Source: Pelargonium cotyledonis
Lineage: Eukaryota > Streptophyta > Magnoliopsida > Geraniales > Geraniaceae
Reading direction: 5' to 3'
Assembly: GCA_036897625.1 (NCBI GenBank)
Contig: JAYMTA010000593.1
Coordinates: 1-26,347 of the forward strand
Length of the DNA stretch: 26,347 nt
The notes below the pieces were generated by a model that was not told the origin of the DNA, searched no databases, and saw only the letters and a program-made list of their open reading frames with translations. Positions 12,067-24,590 of the stretch are shown in pieces. Position 1 is the stretch's first letter. The number at the start of each line of letters is the position of its first letter. The position numbers and the translations under genes are program-made.

Positions 12067-13748
12067 CTACAAAATAGTTGCAAGGAATATTTTATTTACA
12101 TATGACCAAATATTACAAAGTTCAATAGCCATAATGTGGATAAATGTAAAGTGAGTCACTGCATACAACTATGATGCATTGATACTAATAAGGAAAAATA
12201 AAGCAATTGATTGTGTGTGTGTGTGTGTATATATATATAACAGCAACATGGCTTTTTCCAAACTATGGATAGCCCAAAAGATAGCCATTATACATGACCA
12301 GGAAAAGTTTCACAATCACGGTGACCCCAAAGAGAGTTTCTCTACTTTTCTATATCTAGTAAGGTTGTTCTTTCACAGAAAATGTCATGACCTAAAGTAT
12401 TGCCCTAAACAGAACTGATAGCAGACTGAATTATAAAAGTTGACATCCTAGAGTAATCAATCAAGGGGGGCTAGAGCATAGCATACTTGGAAGGAGATGC
12501 AATCTTGCAAGAATCAGAACGAAAATAGGACAGAACAGAGCCATGCAAATCATGTCCAGGGTGACAATCTTACCTATGTCTCAGTCTATTAGCCATTATG
12601 CTTCACCCATGCAGTCAAAAGTAAGAACTATATGCTCTGCAATGATATTAACCCAGCATATGTATAATAAATGATATTGATAATGTTGATTATATCAATT
12701 CTAGTACAGTCTACAAATCCAACATTGGTCGTGAATGCAGTCAAGACTTGTAAATTGTCTATCCCTAGGGCTGGCTAGTTAGTGTTAAATTAAAACTATA
12801 CCTTACCATAAATCCAAATGAAACCTAGATGGAATCACCAAGCAGAGAGTCGTAAAATTCAAATATGAAGTTATCCACTTGGTGTCACTTTCAAATATGG
12901 TCCCTTCAATATTCTTCCGTTGTTGCAATACCAGCAGCCCTCATTTTCATAAATTTGATATTTTGTCATGTGGATGTCACCACAATAAGATTTTAAAATA
13001 CACAGTGTTTTTCTTCACATTTCACCCAGCTCTTCAATCCAATCTGACTTCCATGCTAATTCATATTTCGAGGTACATGTTGAAATGCTATGAAGCTCTA
13101 TTACCAAAAATGGAATGTTCATAGGAGAAGAACTTCTAACATTATTTATCAATACAAACACTGCTATTCTATGATCTAAGATAACATGAAATGGGCAAAC
13201 CTATGCTTGGTCTTTCTGTTCCCTTTTGTTCAGCCAGAAGTTTTTAACTAGTCACAAGATATCTTTGTCCAACACCACATCTAATTATTAAAGCCTAGTA
13301 TTTTTCTCTATTGAATAATGTTTTCTTCGAGTCCAGTCAAGATTGCCATGCCAACTACAAGTTTTCAATCCAACACTGTTTTTTCGAAAATATTTGTAGG
13401 AAGAACACTTAACATTAGATTTAGGCCATCATTTAAAATACCTTAATTTTACTAATTAAACTCTAATTTGGCAACAGTAAACAGTTCAGGATATGCAACA
13501 AGCAGCATAAATCAACAGAAGAAGCATGTAAAACAAATCAAATTTTCCACTTCCTTTCGTTTTCATTGACCACGAATTTATGGATCCTAAACGAGGTGAC
13601 TAGGTCGCCGGAACTTGCAACGACCAGCAATCGAGCAACCAAACATACACGATGTATAATTTCTTAATCGACCAAGAGCGCAAGCCCTGAGACTCGCAAC
13701 TCTCAGATTTCATGTAATTCAACGGGGGAAAACGAAAAATAGGCTTAC
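12067..13748 (-). other. Long 5'UTR intron of the coiled-coil gene
   Basis: No coding frame or RNA gene was recognised in this 1.7-kb stretch. It contains a (TG)n(TA)n microsatellite at 12212-12239. Long first introns in plant 5'UTRs can raise expression, but nothing in the sequence proves that here. Confidence 0.5.
12212..12239. repeat. Compound (TG)n(TA)n microsatellite
   Basis: About nine TG units are followed directly by about five TA units, inside the inferred 5'UTR intron. It is likely to be length-polymorphic. Confidence 0.9.
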
Positions 13749-13870
13749 ATATTCGTCTCCGGCAGCCGGAGAAGTGAATCCGGTGGCGCGAAGTGACAGG
13801 AAGATCGCCGGAGGAGTGGCGCGTTTGTTCAGCAGTGAAGGAGAATGTGGTTAGGGATTGAGAGAGTATA
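13749..13870 (-). other. Inferred 5'UTR exon of the coiled-coil gene
   Basis: On the - strand a GC-richer, CT-rich leader (about 13870 down to 13749) ends in a strong donor, with GTAAGCC starting at 13748. An acceptor (TTTTGTAG) at 12067-12071 joins the exon that begins at 12066, 19 nt before the ATG at 12047. The exon has no ATG of its own, so the intron of about 1682 bp lies wholly in the 5'UTR. The upstream edge of the exon is approximate. Confidence 0.55.
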
Positions 13871-13953
13871 GAAGGCCACGCCTGTAATTAATGAGGACTC
13901 CACGGGACAGTTTAGGAAAATCAGTAATCAGACGACCTCCCTTTCCTTTTTCA

Positions 13954-14179
13954 TTTTTTTTTTTTTTAGAAATGTCAACCATGAGTTGATGAGCGGGTCC
14001 GCACACTCGTTGTTGAAACATTTAGTTCGTTCTGTCACACTCAGACTAATTCTCGTTCAAGATTTGTTCACAGTTAAAACCTTCAAATCTCTCCACAAGT
14101 GTGTTGGGTGGGGGATCAAACGCAAGCATTCTTTCTACTCACACGGTCTGTGTTTCCAATTGCGCCACTACTCTTAGGT
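13954..14179 (-). mobile_element. tRNA-derived SINE-like element
   Basis: Read on the - strand, the head contains TGGCGCAATTGG (14167 down to 14156), which fits the pol III A-box consensus TRGYNNARNNGG. About 35 nt later, CGTTTGATCCC (about 14122 down to 14112) matches the B-box GGTTCGANNCC at 9 of 11 positions. A tRNA-unrelated body follows, then an A-run of 14 (T-run at 13954-13967 on +). The box order, spacing and terminal A-run are typical of plant tRNA-derived SINEs. The ends are uncertain: AATGTCAACCA at 13971-13981 and AATGCCAACCA at 14180-14190 could be the target duplication, which would leave the A-run outside the element. No intact tRNA cloverleaf is expected or seen. Confidence 0.62.
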
Positions 14180-14247
14180 AATGCCAACCAGTTTTCTAAT
14201 ACCGCTCTCCTACTCTTTATGCCAACAATTTGTTCTATCTTGGTGCT

Positions 14248-14410
14248 AACTATACTGATTGTTTCAAATTTGTATCTAGTTTAATTTTTGTTTCTATTCG
14301 GTAATCACACTATTGATATCATTTCAATATAGTACTTTAACTATACATATTGTTATATACTAGTACTCAATTTAATTTTTGTTTTTATTGATACCAATTT
14401 AAAACAATAT
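14248..14410. repeat. Degenerate ~91-bp tandem duplication
   Basis: Two diverged units start at 14248 and 14339. Both begin AACTATAC, and both contain TTTAATTTTTGTTT followed by Y-TATT at the same offset. The second unit is incomplete. It looks like an old dispersed repeat of the intergenic space. Confidence 0.5.
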
Positions 14411-15421
14411 GTACAGCTAAGATACTAAAATGAATGTTTTGAAAGACAGGAATCAAAGAAAAGTTCAATTTTGAAGTAGGATCATGGGTATTGGCCAAAC
14501 TTTAGCCATATAATCAGAAATATGTTGCTTTGAGAAGTCAAAAATTGGGATACAAATATTTTGGACTTTTTCGATCACTCGGAGAATTGGAGAGGTTGCA
14601 TACAAATTGAAATTACTTGACAATACCAAGATTCGTCCATGTTCCATGTATCACTTCTAAAACCTTTCAAATGTGGACCACAACATCAACTCATCCCAGT
14701 ATAACTTCTCAAAGAGCATGCAGATAAGTTTTTCTTTATAAGCAACGAAACATCATACTCGAAATAACAATGATGCTCATACTCAAAGGAAGTGACACTT
14801 TAAATCTCGCCAAATACAATCGACAAAAAGACTCGAAACTGAGATCTTAGAAAGAATCCAAAATCTTTTAACTACTTTGCCCAACATATGCGAAGTTTAG
14901 AATAATCTTTCGCCAAGGAAGATGGATTTCAGAGGTCCTAGTCCAAGTCCCACTTTATTTAATTATTTATAATACTCTCTTTTATAATAACATCCAAGTG
15001 ATTATAGAACAGTCATTTTTGTGCGTTTTTTATTCTATTTATTAGTCTCAACTTTTCTCAAACATCCATATCATCAAAAGAATACTTTAATTGCACACTT
15101 TTCACATATTTTGAATGAGAAAACAATGGAACAAATTAACATCTTGAACTCAGATTCATGTAAATATCAAACGAACAAAAAGTGTGCAATCTAAATCTAT
15201 TTACAACATTTAGACTATACAACTCCTATTCTTAGAGCCAAATAACTCTCAACTCTTGGTACAATGTTGAACTTGAGATCAAATACCATAGGTAATATCT
15301 ATAACTAACATGTATCCACAACCTGCAATGGCAATTTCTATACCCAAAACTCTACTCATCAAATCCTCAAGACCAACTATTTGACAAGAGAAGGTTTAGT
15401 CATCTACCTCATGTCGTACAA
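14411..15421. other. 3' flank of the kinesin gene and spacer
   Basis: AT-rich DNA with no coding gene. The kinesin stop codon is at 15422-15424 on the - strand, so the first few hundred bases below it are probably its 3'UTR. The small - strand frame at 14465-14647 has no recognisable domain. Confidence 0.5.
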
Positions 15422-18400
15422 CTACATGGAATGGCGGCTATCTCTTGCAGATCGTTCCTCTTGAATCTCTTCATACTCTTCATCATCCGGTTTCTTACCT
15501 GCTTGCTCTTTCCAATAAGCAACTAGCTTTCTCAGGCGAGCAACCTCTTTCGATGAAACGTTTTTGCTTGGGTCATTCACGATTGACCTCACTCTAGATG
15601 CATACCTGGGAAGAATGACAAACATTATCAGAACAACAAACCGTTGTGAAGTTTGGAATTTTGTTGAAAATAATAGGAGTAATTCAAAAAACACCGTTCA
15701 CATAACAAATTCACACGATAAACATAAATCGAAAGACTAAACCGGCAAGATTGTATATTTGAGCATATGGAAAACGAATATGTACGACACATTTGAGTAG
15801 GATGGTAGAACATACATAAGAGAATTGTACGTCTCATCCAAGTTTGATTCCGCGGGTGACACATTCACAAACATGAGTGTCTTGGCGTTACCACCGAGTG
15901 AATCACTCATTAGCATGGTTAACTTGTGATTCCTATAGGGTATGTGTTGGCCTCCAGATGACAAAGCACTGATAACATCTCCTAGTGCAGATAATGATTT
16001 GTTGATGCTTTGAGCTTCCTTTAGTTGACTACCGGAGGAACCTGATTTTTTCACTCTTTCTGATCCGGCAAGATCCACAAAACTCAACTGCACAGGAGGA
16101 GTAAAATTAATCTTCATCTAAACCTATTACGAGTAATAGTATCGAGTAAGTCGTTAAATGAAAGCATATAGAAATCAAATACAATCGTACCTTTCCTCTG
16201 GCAACAGACTGTGTTTGAAGGTTAGTACTTTCAATGACAATTGAAAGAATCAAGTGAGATCTGGAACTTTCTTCATTCATTTGAGTCCCAGATGTATGTC
16301 GTCGTTCAGATCCTCTTTGAATGATGCTTTTCAATTCCTCAAAGGTTGAAATTGGAAATACTGTTATATTCTCAACGGCTACCATGCCCTGCCAAAGCAA
16401 ATCGACTACTATTTAGAAACAAGAGCATTTTAAAATCAGATGTCAATATCGGGATCAATAAGAAGAAGATATTGCATACTAAAATGAACCCATCATTATT
16501 CAGGAACATAACGAATTACAAAAAAAAAAAAATTGCTAATCATAATTTATCTACAAGGGTTATCACCTTTGAATCTTTCTTAATATCCAATTTTAAACGT
16601 TTTGCATTCTTTGGCAACAAAAGATCCATAAGTGTATCTTGATACAACTCCACCATATATGCCTGCATATATACATTATACATAAAAATTGCTTGCCAAG
16701 AAAAAATATATGCAGTTCTATGTGATACAATTCGTACAAATAATTTAAAATAATTTAAGCTACAATGAGAGTTTATCGAACAAAACAAAAATACCTTTAG
16801 TGAAAATGAGAATTTACTGCTATCTCGCTTTATAATTTTGAAAAGTTCTGCAGTAGCTCGTGGTGTAAGTCCAGGACTGTTCTCAGACCCATATATCGTA
16901 TAAGTCTTTCCAGAACCAGTTTGACCATAAGCAAATATGCACACATTATACCCATCCACAGCAGATTGGACCAAATACTGCATATCATAATTACAACAAA
17001 ATTAGACCATTTTTTTCAAGCAAAACAAATGTGAGCATAATTATGTTCTAAAATCAATTTGACTTACCCTTGTATCTTCAAATACTTCCTCCTGACTAGC
17101 ACAACCATCAAACACACGATCATAGATATGCTGCTTCGCTTTGTCATCTTTCCACGGATGCTCAATAGTGAACTCATCAGCACTTTTAACCATGTCTTTT
17201 TCTCTTTCAGCCGTCTCCTTCTCACTTAGAGGTCTCAGTCGACAGAAAACTCTAATTTTGCCTTTCATATCTGAAATGTAAAAATGACAGTGTCGCTTTT
17301 ATTTCATTAATGAAGAAATGCAAGTTTTTGAAAATTGCATATTCCTTGCAGCATAGTTTTAATGCTACTCTTGTTAAAAGAAGATATTTTTAAACTTGAA
17401 CATTTCAAAGGCAAAACACACCTTCAATAGTATTAAAATAGCGCTTCCGTAAAACTTGTTCTTCCTTATAAAGCATCTCTAGCTCAGCTAGTTGAGCTCC
17501 TTGCATCTTCAAGATGGCAGCAGTCTGCTCATTCTTTCTATCAATATCCTAAAAAAAAGTATGATTTCTTCAAGTAAACTCTTTTCAATTTTACAAACAT
17601 GTGTGCACTGTACATTAGAAAATGAACTGGCCATTACAAAATCAGTACCTCTTTCATTTCTCTGAGGTCTTCTAATTCCTTTAGATTAATCTGTAGTGAA
17701 GCAAGCTCGGAGGTCCTTGTTTCAAGAGTTGACTTAGCAACTGCCAATTCTTGGGTAACAACTGCCAGCTTCTTTTCAACGTCAGACACTCGAAGATTCA
17801 AGGCCTTACGCTCTTGCTCAAAGCTCTTCTCAAGTGAATTAACCTGCATAATAACAATCACAATAAATTATAATTTTTTAACTGAAAGAGATTCATCCAA
17901 ATAGATTCAAGAAATAATAATAATATTACCTCATCAAGTTTCTTCTTTTCAAGTTTAGCAATCCTTTGTTCCAATAATGACTTTTCACTTACAAGTCTCT
18001 TTGCAGTTTCTTCCGCTGCATGCAACTCCTCGTTGCGAATTCTCAAGTCATCTTGGAGCTTATTTAGTGTCTACATTACATATTACCCAAAGTCCAAAGT
18101 AATTTATCCAATTAGCAAAAGTCCATTTTATTCCAAATTTTATTAAATGCATGAGAGCAATGTGTGTGTATCCAGTATAAATGACTGTATAACAATAACA
18201 CACATACTCAGAAATTTACCTGACTATTTGTACCAACTTGATCCTTCTTGGCATTGCTTTCTAATGCTAGATTACCCAACTTCACTTCAATGCTTTTCTT
18301 CTCTCGAATTGCAGCCTAATTGTAAATGCCAAAATTAGTTTCATGGTTTTAGAGAAATGTGATATCAGTGAACAAGGAAGTTTAATGGACCAAAACAAAC

Positions 18401-21400
18401 CTCAAGAGCCTCATCTTTATCATTATACAATGATCTGAGCCTATCTAGATCAGATTCAACATCTGCCAAGTTTTGCTTCACGGACTGTAAGGTATCTTTC
18501 AGTTCTTCCAATTCTTCTCTCAATTTCATTTCTTGTTGCTGCTGTTCACGCATTTGCTCGAGCAACTATTTAGACACAATACAATTATTAATCTCTAGTG
18601 TTCTCATAAGCTGAAGAACCCTTTGTGCATTCTGTTGATCAAATTCTGTATAAGGCTTACTTGATCAGTGTACTTTTGAGATTCTTCAACAGCTTTAGAC
18701 AAATCTTGAACACGTTTCTCATACACTTCCATACTTGGAGGCTTAAAATTGTTAGAAAGCTCTCCATTTACCAAACTGCTACCAGAAGTCCGTGCTTTAG
18801 AGTAGCGACGCAGCATGATGTCATTTATATGTGTCTGAAGAGCAACACAAATTTCTTCTCCCTGCATATATGAGAGTATTACAAGCTAAGTAGAGAATAA
18901 AAGAGAGCAAGAAGCCTAAAACTATGAAGTTTAGCATGTTTGAAGTAACAGGAGCAAGAGGTACTTGAACCTGTTTGGTTTCAAACTGGAATATATGAAG
19001 AACGCCTGCAACTCTCATTTTGAAGAAAACGGCAGTATTGCTGCTGCCAAATTGCATTATGTCTCTTAGCTCTGCAGAATGTAAATATTCTTTTGGAACT
19101 GGACGGAAAAAGTGAACCTGCAGAGAGATAAACAAACAAATTATTGTCAAGCAGTAGGAGATTTAAGTCAAAACATAATGTAGTTCTCTATTTAACCAAT
19201 ACAATAATGTGATACACAGCTATAGAACTCACTCCACGCTTATTGATGCCCAAAACTATCCTCCCAGGAAGAAGTCCAATAGGATCATCAATCTTGCGCA
19301 CACTGAAGAAAACTGAACTCCCGTAAGGAAGTGCTCTCAATATCCTCAAGAATTGATGTCTTGCATCTTCTTTAGTCAAATGTTCCTATGATGAAACAAA
19401 TATACCATTTATAAGGAAATTTGCACTAGCAATTGTCACCATCAGCTTTAATATAAATCTAGCAAAACATGGGCAGCAAAAGCATGAGTTAGCAGATAAT
19501 TACATTGACAAAATGACAAGTTTTTTTATTTGCCACATTTGACTAAAAACAACATATTTATTCTACCTTGTGTCCAAATTAGATAGTCTAGAATTTTATT
19601 TAAATAAGCTTTGCTATTTTAGAAGGAAAAAAGAGGTTACATGGTGTTCAACCGTAATACAACAATCAAATGTAACAATAACAACAAAAAAGAGATTAAC
19701 AAGTTAACTATGCCATTAGCTTTACTGAGAAGCTGTTAATCCACCACTAACAAGGAAACTCGAGAACTGTAGTCTTACCAATGAATTGAAACGAGCAATA
19801 ATATCCATCTCCCATTCTCGCTTTGCCCGGGTCATCGCAATTTGTCTAGGTAGGAATTTTTCCAGAAGTGAATTCCAGTCACTGAAAAATATAAGCCTCA
19901 AGAAGTGAACAATCACAAGTACTTGAAAGAATTGGAAATCACTAGGAAAAAAAACTCCCCTAAAATTTAAGCTAAAACACTAAGCAAAAAAACAGAGCTA
20001 GTAAAATACTCAGGAACAGATAAATGGAGATTAGCAGGTCAATGCAGAAAAGATAAAGTTGACGAAACTATGCAAATTATAGAAAGAATACTGACGTGCA
20101 TGATTCAGGGCTGCGAACGAATCCAATCTCAACCAAGATTTGCAATGCAGACAGCTGTGCAGCATCATCCCTCCCAACAGGATAATTGCCCAATATATAA
20201 TCATGTTGCAACTGTAACAGCATAACCAGGCATTATGTAATGCGGATGTTAAAAAGTTAACCTAAAAACTGTCTGGTAAAAACCAACAAGTACTTCTACC
20301 CCTTTCAAAAGTTTCGGCGAAGAAAAAGGGAAGACAAAAGAAAGACAAAAGAAAGAGGTCATAGATCTTTGAAAACCATTATTTGCTTATGTTTTTGCAC
20401 GTGATAGAAAGACAACCTCCAATTATATTTAATTGATGTCTTAGAGTAGCTTGATACTACCAACATAGATTTAAATTTAATACCTGAACATATGACAACT
20501 GCACAAACATTTGGTCTGTTATAGCTTCATCTGACTCCCGAAACAGCCTCTTTTTGAATGTCAACTTGCAATGCAAAATTTCACCTTTACTTCGATCCTT
20601 TGCTGCCTTGAACTCCGCCAGCAGATCCCCAATATATTTATTATCATCTAATCCGATATACTCCTCTGTGTCACCAAAGTGCATTTCAGATGGCTATCTC
20701 AGCCAATCCTAAGTAAGAAAACAGTCTAAAAAAATATGTGGACAAATATGTACCATTTCCTGGATCAGGTGACTTAGATCCAGTAACAACTTTACGACAT
20801 TCAAACAAACTGAAGTTAGAGTAGGTAGACAATTTTATTATCCCTGCAAGTTCCTGAAGAATGAATGAATTTAGTTGCAGGAACCAAATTATAAACGAAA
20901 TAGAGCACCAAAAGCATTTAAATTTCACAACCATATTGAAACCAAGATGGCTCTTGGCTTCTTAAGCAAACCCATATAAAATCATATGTATGAAAATCCA
21001 TAGCATAACTCAAAACAGATTGGAGGCCAAACAAACACCAGTAACAATGACATTTAATAAGTGCTGGACACCTTCAACCCATAAAAAGCAAGGTAACTAA
21101 TAATAAATATTCATATAGTTGTGTTGCAAGAACCCACTACTGCCTATAGCAATCTTAACAACCAACTAGCTCATCATAGTAATAGGTACACAAAAATGAT
21201 GAAGCAATGAAAAGTTAAAACAACAATGATCAATCAAATAGCCTTATTCTATCCTCATAAATACCAGCTTTTTTTTTTAATGTGATCATAATCTGCAATT
21301 AAGAACTAACCTACCCCAAGATAGATGGCTATAAAAATTAACTCATACCTCCTAATTTGCAAGAATATGAGAAATAACATTTTCAAAAAATTGAAAAAAC

Positions 21401-23908
21401 TCTTTGTGCAACATAGTTGAATCTCAATATAACAGTTGCCATGTAAAAAAACGGCAATAGCCATCCACAATCAAACTAATGCTACATAACAAGCTCACAA
21501 ACCAACTTGGATCAAAATTAATAATAGTTGGTTCTAAAGTATACATGTAGAGCTTTCCTCATCTGCTAGCCCTCCTGAAGGCATTTCAAAAGAATAATAG
21601 ATTTTATGTTTTTGTATCCAATGAAGGGGTGAATGGGCAGCTCTTCAAGACGAAGCTTGTGAGTTGTAAAATGCTAGCTTGGGTTTCCTCAAAATATAAG
21701 TAACTAGTGGGAAAAAATATACATGCAGCACGGTCCTCAGTTTAGTGATGCTATACCTACTGCTTCAAAATTCCTTATGAATGATTGAGAGTGAATAGAT
21801 TTCTATCAATGTATTATATTGGTCCAGCTTTAATATTTATCAATGAAAAAGTAGTCCTAAAAGTACCTCAACAGCATCGGACACTGTAGTTGCCATGTCA
21901 TAAGCAATTTCTTCAAAAGTTTCATCCAAGAAAAACACTATAGTTGTGAGCTTTCTACCAGTTAAGAGGGCTTCAATCTCTTCACGTCCTGGTATTGTAT
22001 GCCTGGGACCAGCCTTAACAGTACGTTTCAAAGCATTTAACGTGTTTAAGGCAAGGACTTGAACCTCAGAGTCGGTACTGGTACCATGTGCTATATTATA
22101 TACATACTCCGAAAGATATTTACCAATATCCTTGCTAGGTGACATGGAGGATGTACATAAATACATGAGCTCCCAAGCCTTGATCAAGTATTGCCTGTAA
22201 TATCAAAAATAAAGTAAGAAGAATGTTAGGCAAGGAAATGAAAGTATTTGGCAGTCACATGCTACATATTTAAGACAAACTGTACACATAACTGTACCTA
22301 TCTGGATTATTTCTTGTTTGCTTTGAAATTTGGACAAAAAGTTCATCACGAAGCTCTGATCGCTTTAATGTTTGTTTATATAATTTTCCCACAAGTTCTA
22401 TCCTTTCATCTAGACTTGGTGGAGTTGCTCGATCAGATGAATCAACTCCAATATACTTCAATATTACCTGGAACAACTTTATTGCCCGACCCACCAGGTC
22501 ACTATTAATTTTGAGTAAGGATGTTGGTATAGGTTCCTGTGAGAAAGTAGCAAGTTAGAATAGAAATCGATGGGACAGTTAGTCCTAGAACAACATAAAA
22601 TCATGTTGCAAAAGACCTTTTTATCACCTTTTGAAAACATAACATATCCTCAAATGAGAACTTTTCCCGAACTTGAGAACCTACAGATTTTTTAGAAAAA
22701 AACCCACGTTTTCCAGCAGAATTCAGTTGTTTCTGCATCATCCTTAGAAATCCTTCAACCTAAGAACATACCAATTAAAAACATAAAGATCACAATAAAC
22801 ACTGACCTAAATAGACAAATTATATGCATTATAAAGCGAACATATTTGGAAAATAGTGTTTGCAAATTGCATTAATTGCTAGCCGGTGAATCTTCCCAAC
22901 CTGAAATCTATCAATCAAGGGTATAGCACCGGAAAGTTCAGCTGGAATAGCCATGGACAGGGCTGACGGCTTACTGCATTAAACAAGAAGAATAAAGCAA
23001 AGTAGTTAGTTCACAAGCATAAACGGAAATAACACTGTCAAGACGACATAAACATGACAATTACCAACCATATTCAAATACAGAATCGAAAGAAGCAACC
23101 AAGCATAACAGACTAATCTGAACTAAACCCAAATTTCTATTACTCCAAATTAAAAAGAAACTAAACTAAATTTAAGATTACCCTAAATTTTCAAATATAG
23201 AAAGTGGGTCAATACATATATACAATCATATCAAGTTTAATCCCCCAACTAGCTCTAAACTAATCAACAATCATCGCCCGTTCCCAAAACCTCAAATTTT
23301 ACCTATTTGTATCCCAAAATTTGATTTTATTTTTTTCCCTCAAGTCATTGAAGTCATATTTTTGCAACTGTCATTACTTTGATAGGAGCTAAGGCAATAA
23401 CTAAAGATGATGCAAAAATAAAATCAATTTTTAAGACCTACAATGGTCGAAATTCCGGTCTTTGACACTAGTAATGAAATCCATAAGTTCAGAATTCAGA
23501 TATCATAGCTAGTTGATGGATCAAACTCGATATGAGTCTATAGTTGGAGGATCATCTAGAAGTTTAACACTTTATGTTCATGCCTGAATTTGATTTCCAA
23601 AACAGTGAACAATAAACAACCGAACAAAGCTAAGCTTAAAACAATTTAGAAAAAATCGTCTCACAAACAGTAAAATCTAGCCTCTGGCGATTGTAAATCC
23701 GACATAGAACAAAACATATAAAAAGCTAAAGCTGAAAATGATGAGGAACTCACAGCGAAGCGAAATTGGAACCGTCACTATCATAACCGGCATCGCCATT
23801 GGAGATAGCGCTGTGGAGAGGACTCTCGGCGTTGCCATTGCTGGAGCTAAAAGAAGACCTACTCATTCTCATGCTCTGTGACATTGGTGGCCGCGAATCA
23901 ATTCTCAT
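15422..23908 (-). CDS. KCBP: Kinesin-like calmodulin-binding protein (kinesin-14, MyTH4-FERM)
   Basis: A complete gene of 1262 residues in 23 coding exons: 23908-23754, 22973-22901, 22759-22628, 22536-22298, 22194-21867, 20853-20754, 20665-20484, 20211-20096, 19881-19779, 19385-19233, 19117-18971, 18861-18661, 18565-18401, 18315-18220, 18070-17930, 17843-17649, 17548-17422, 17270-17068, 16977-16795, 16662-16567, 16388-16191, 16087-15816 and 15605-15422. All introns are GT-AG and the frame is kept throughout. Domain order: a Ser-rich N-terminus; MyTH4 (about 110-275); FERM (about 280-600); a long coiled coil (about 615-870); a motor from Met886 with P-loop GQTGSGKT (970-977), switch I SSRSH (1086-1090) and switch II DLAGSE (1116-1121); and a C-terminal calmodulin-binding helix with [15 protein letters not shown] (about 1223-1237) before an acidic tail. 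In this family the C-terminal motor is minus-end directed, calcium-calmodulin turns off microtubule binding, and the protein links microtubules with actin in trichome shape and cell division (ZWICHEL in Arabidopsis). The length matches the family (about 1260). No truncation or missing motif was seen. Confidence 0.97.
20854..21866 (-). other. Longest KCBP intron (~1.0 kb)
   Basis: This intron lies between the exon carrying the end of the MyTH4 region and start of FERM (21867-22194) and the next FERM exon (20754-20853). It is AT-rich, and I see no gene, RNA or bounded transposon in it. Confidence 0.7.
22974..23753 (-). other. First coding intron of KCBP (~0.8 kb)
   Basis: The intron separates the Ser-rich N-terminal exon from the exon encoding [13 protein letters not shown]. 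The donor splits a Leu codon, which is completed by the first base of the next exon. No internal feature was recognised. Confidence 0.75.
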
Positions 23909-24130
23909 TCCACTCGAATCAAACCTGAACAACAAAAATATAATCGAAAAATAAATAAAAACTAAAGCTCCACAGGTCAAGAATGGCACAGCAGAGATTC
24001 AAAACATCCTGAATCCACAGAAAAGAGAATCAAAAATAGAAAATGGATTGGAGAAGAGAAAGAGAAAATAGATTGGAAATGCAAAGAAAACGAAGAAGAA
24101 ATGAGAGTGAAAATGGTGAGAAAAAGCTAC

Positions 24131-24245
24131 CTGGGGCTGAGAAACGGAGAGATCTAAGCTCAGAGAAGCAAACCAGACATGGATTTTGGAGCAGAACACA
24201 ACACAAACTCAGCACAGTGAAGTAACTGAGAGAGACAGATAAATC
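24131..24245 (-). other. Inferred 5'UTR exon of the KCBP gene
   Basis: A CT-rich leader on the - strand (from about 24245) ends at 24131 with the donor GTAGCT. The next exon begins at 23924 after the acceptor TTGTTCAG, and the ATG lies 16 nt further on, at 23908. The ATG is the first one in the frame of the KCBP N-terminus in that exon. The start-site edge is approximate. Confidence 0.6.
24160..24180 (-). promoter_or_regulatory. Six-codon upstream ORF in the KCBP leader
   Basis: The inferred leader exon contains ATG at 24180-24178 and an in-frame TGA at 24162-24160, encoding MSGLLL. It ends before the 5'UTR intron and does not overlap the main start. Such a short uORF could reduce translation of the main frame; no conservation evidence is available here. 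Confidence 0.4.
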
Positions 24246-24249
24246 TGGA

Positions 24250-24590
24250 GGAAGTTGCCAGAAAAATAAAATGAAATTTAGATCAAATAAAAAGAAATGA
24301 AATTTAATTTAAATTTTTTTTGAAAAATGCACAGTTAAAATATTTAATGTAGTAATTATAAATAAAAATAAAAGAACAATATTAAGTAGTAGTATTTTTA
24401 TCGAACGGAGTGCAATATTTTTAAATTGTTAGCACCCAACATCCCGCCCCCACCCGATTCGTTCTATTATGTCAAACTCGCCGTAGGTTCACTCTTTCAT
24501 TTGGATCAGACCAAAATACCCACTAACTCGAAACTTGATCCTACCCCGAGTCGCGGAATCTCCCTGTCTAGTGCTGGTACGTCTGAGCTC
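24250..24590. other. AT-rich spacer upstream of KCBP
   Basis: This stretch is expected to contain the KCBP core promoter, but no convincing TATA box was picked out of the AT-rich background. A GC-richer transition begins near 24430. Confidence 0.4.

Noticed and set aside
14111-14168. Possible tRNA gene on the - strand
   Set aside because: A-box and B-box are present, but no acceptor stem or anticodon arm could be folded and the B-box is degenerate. A SINE head explains it better.
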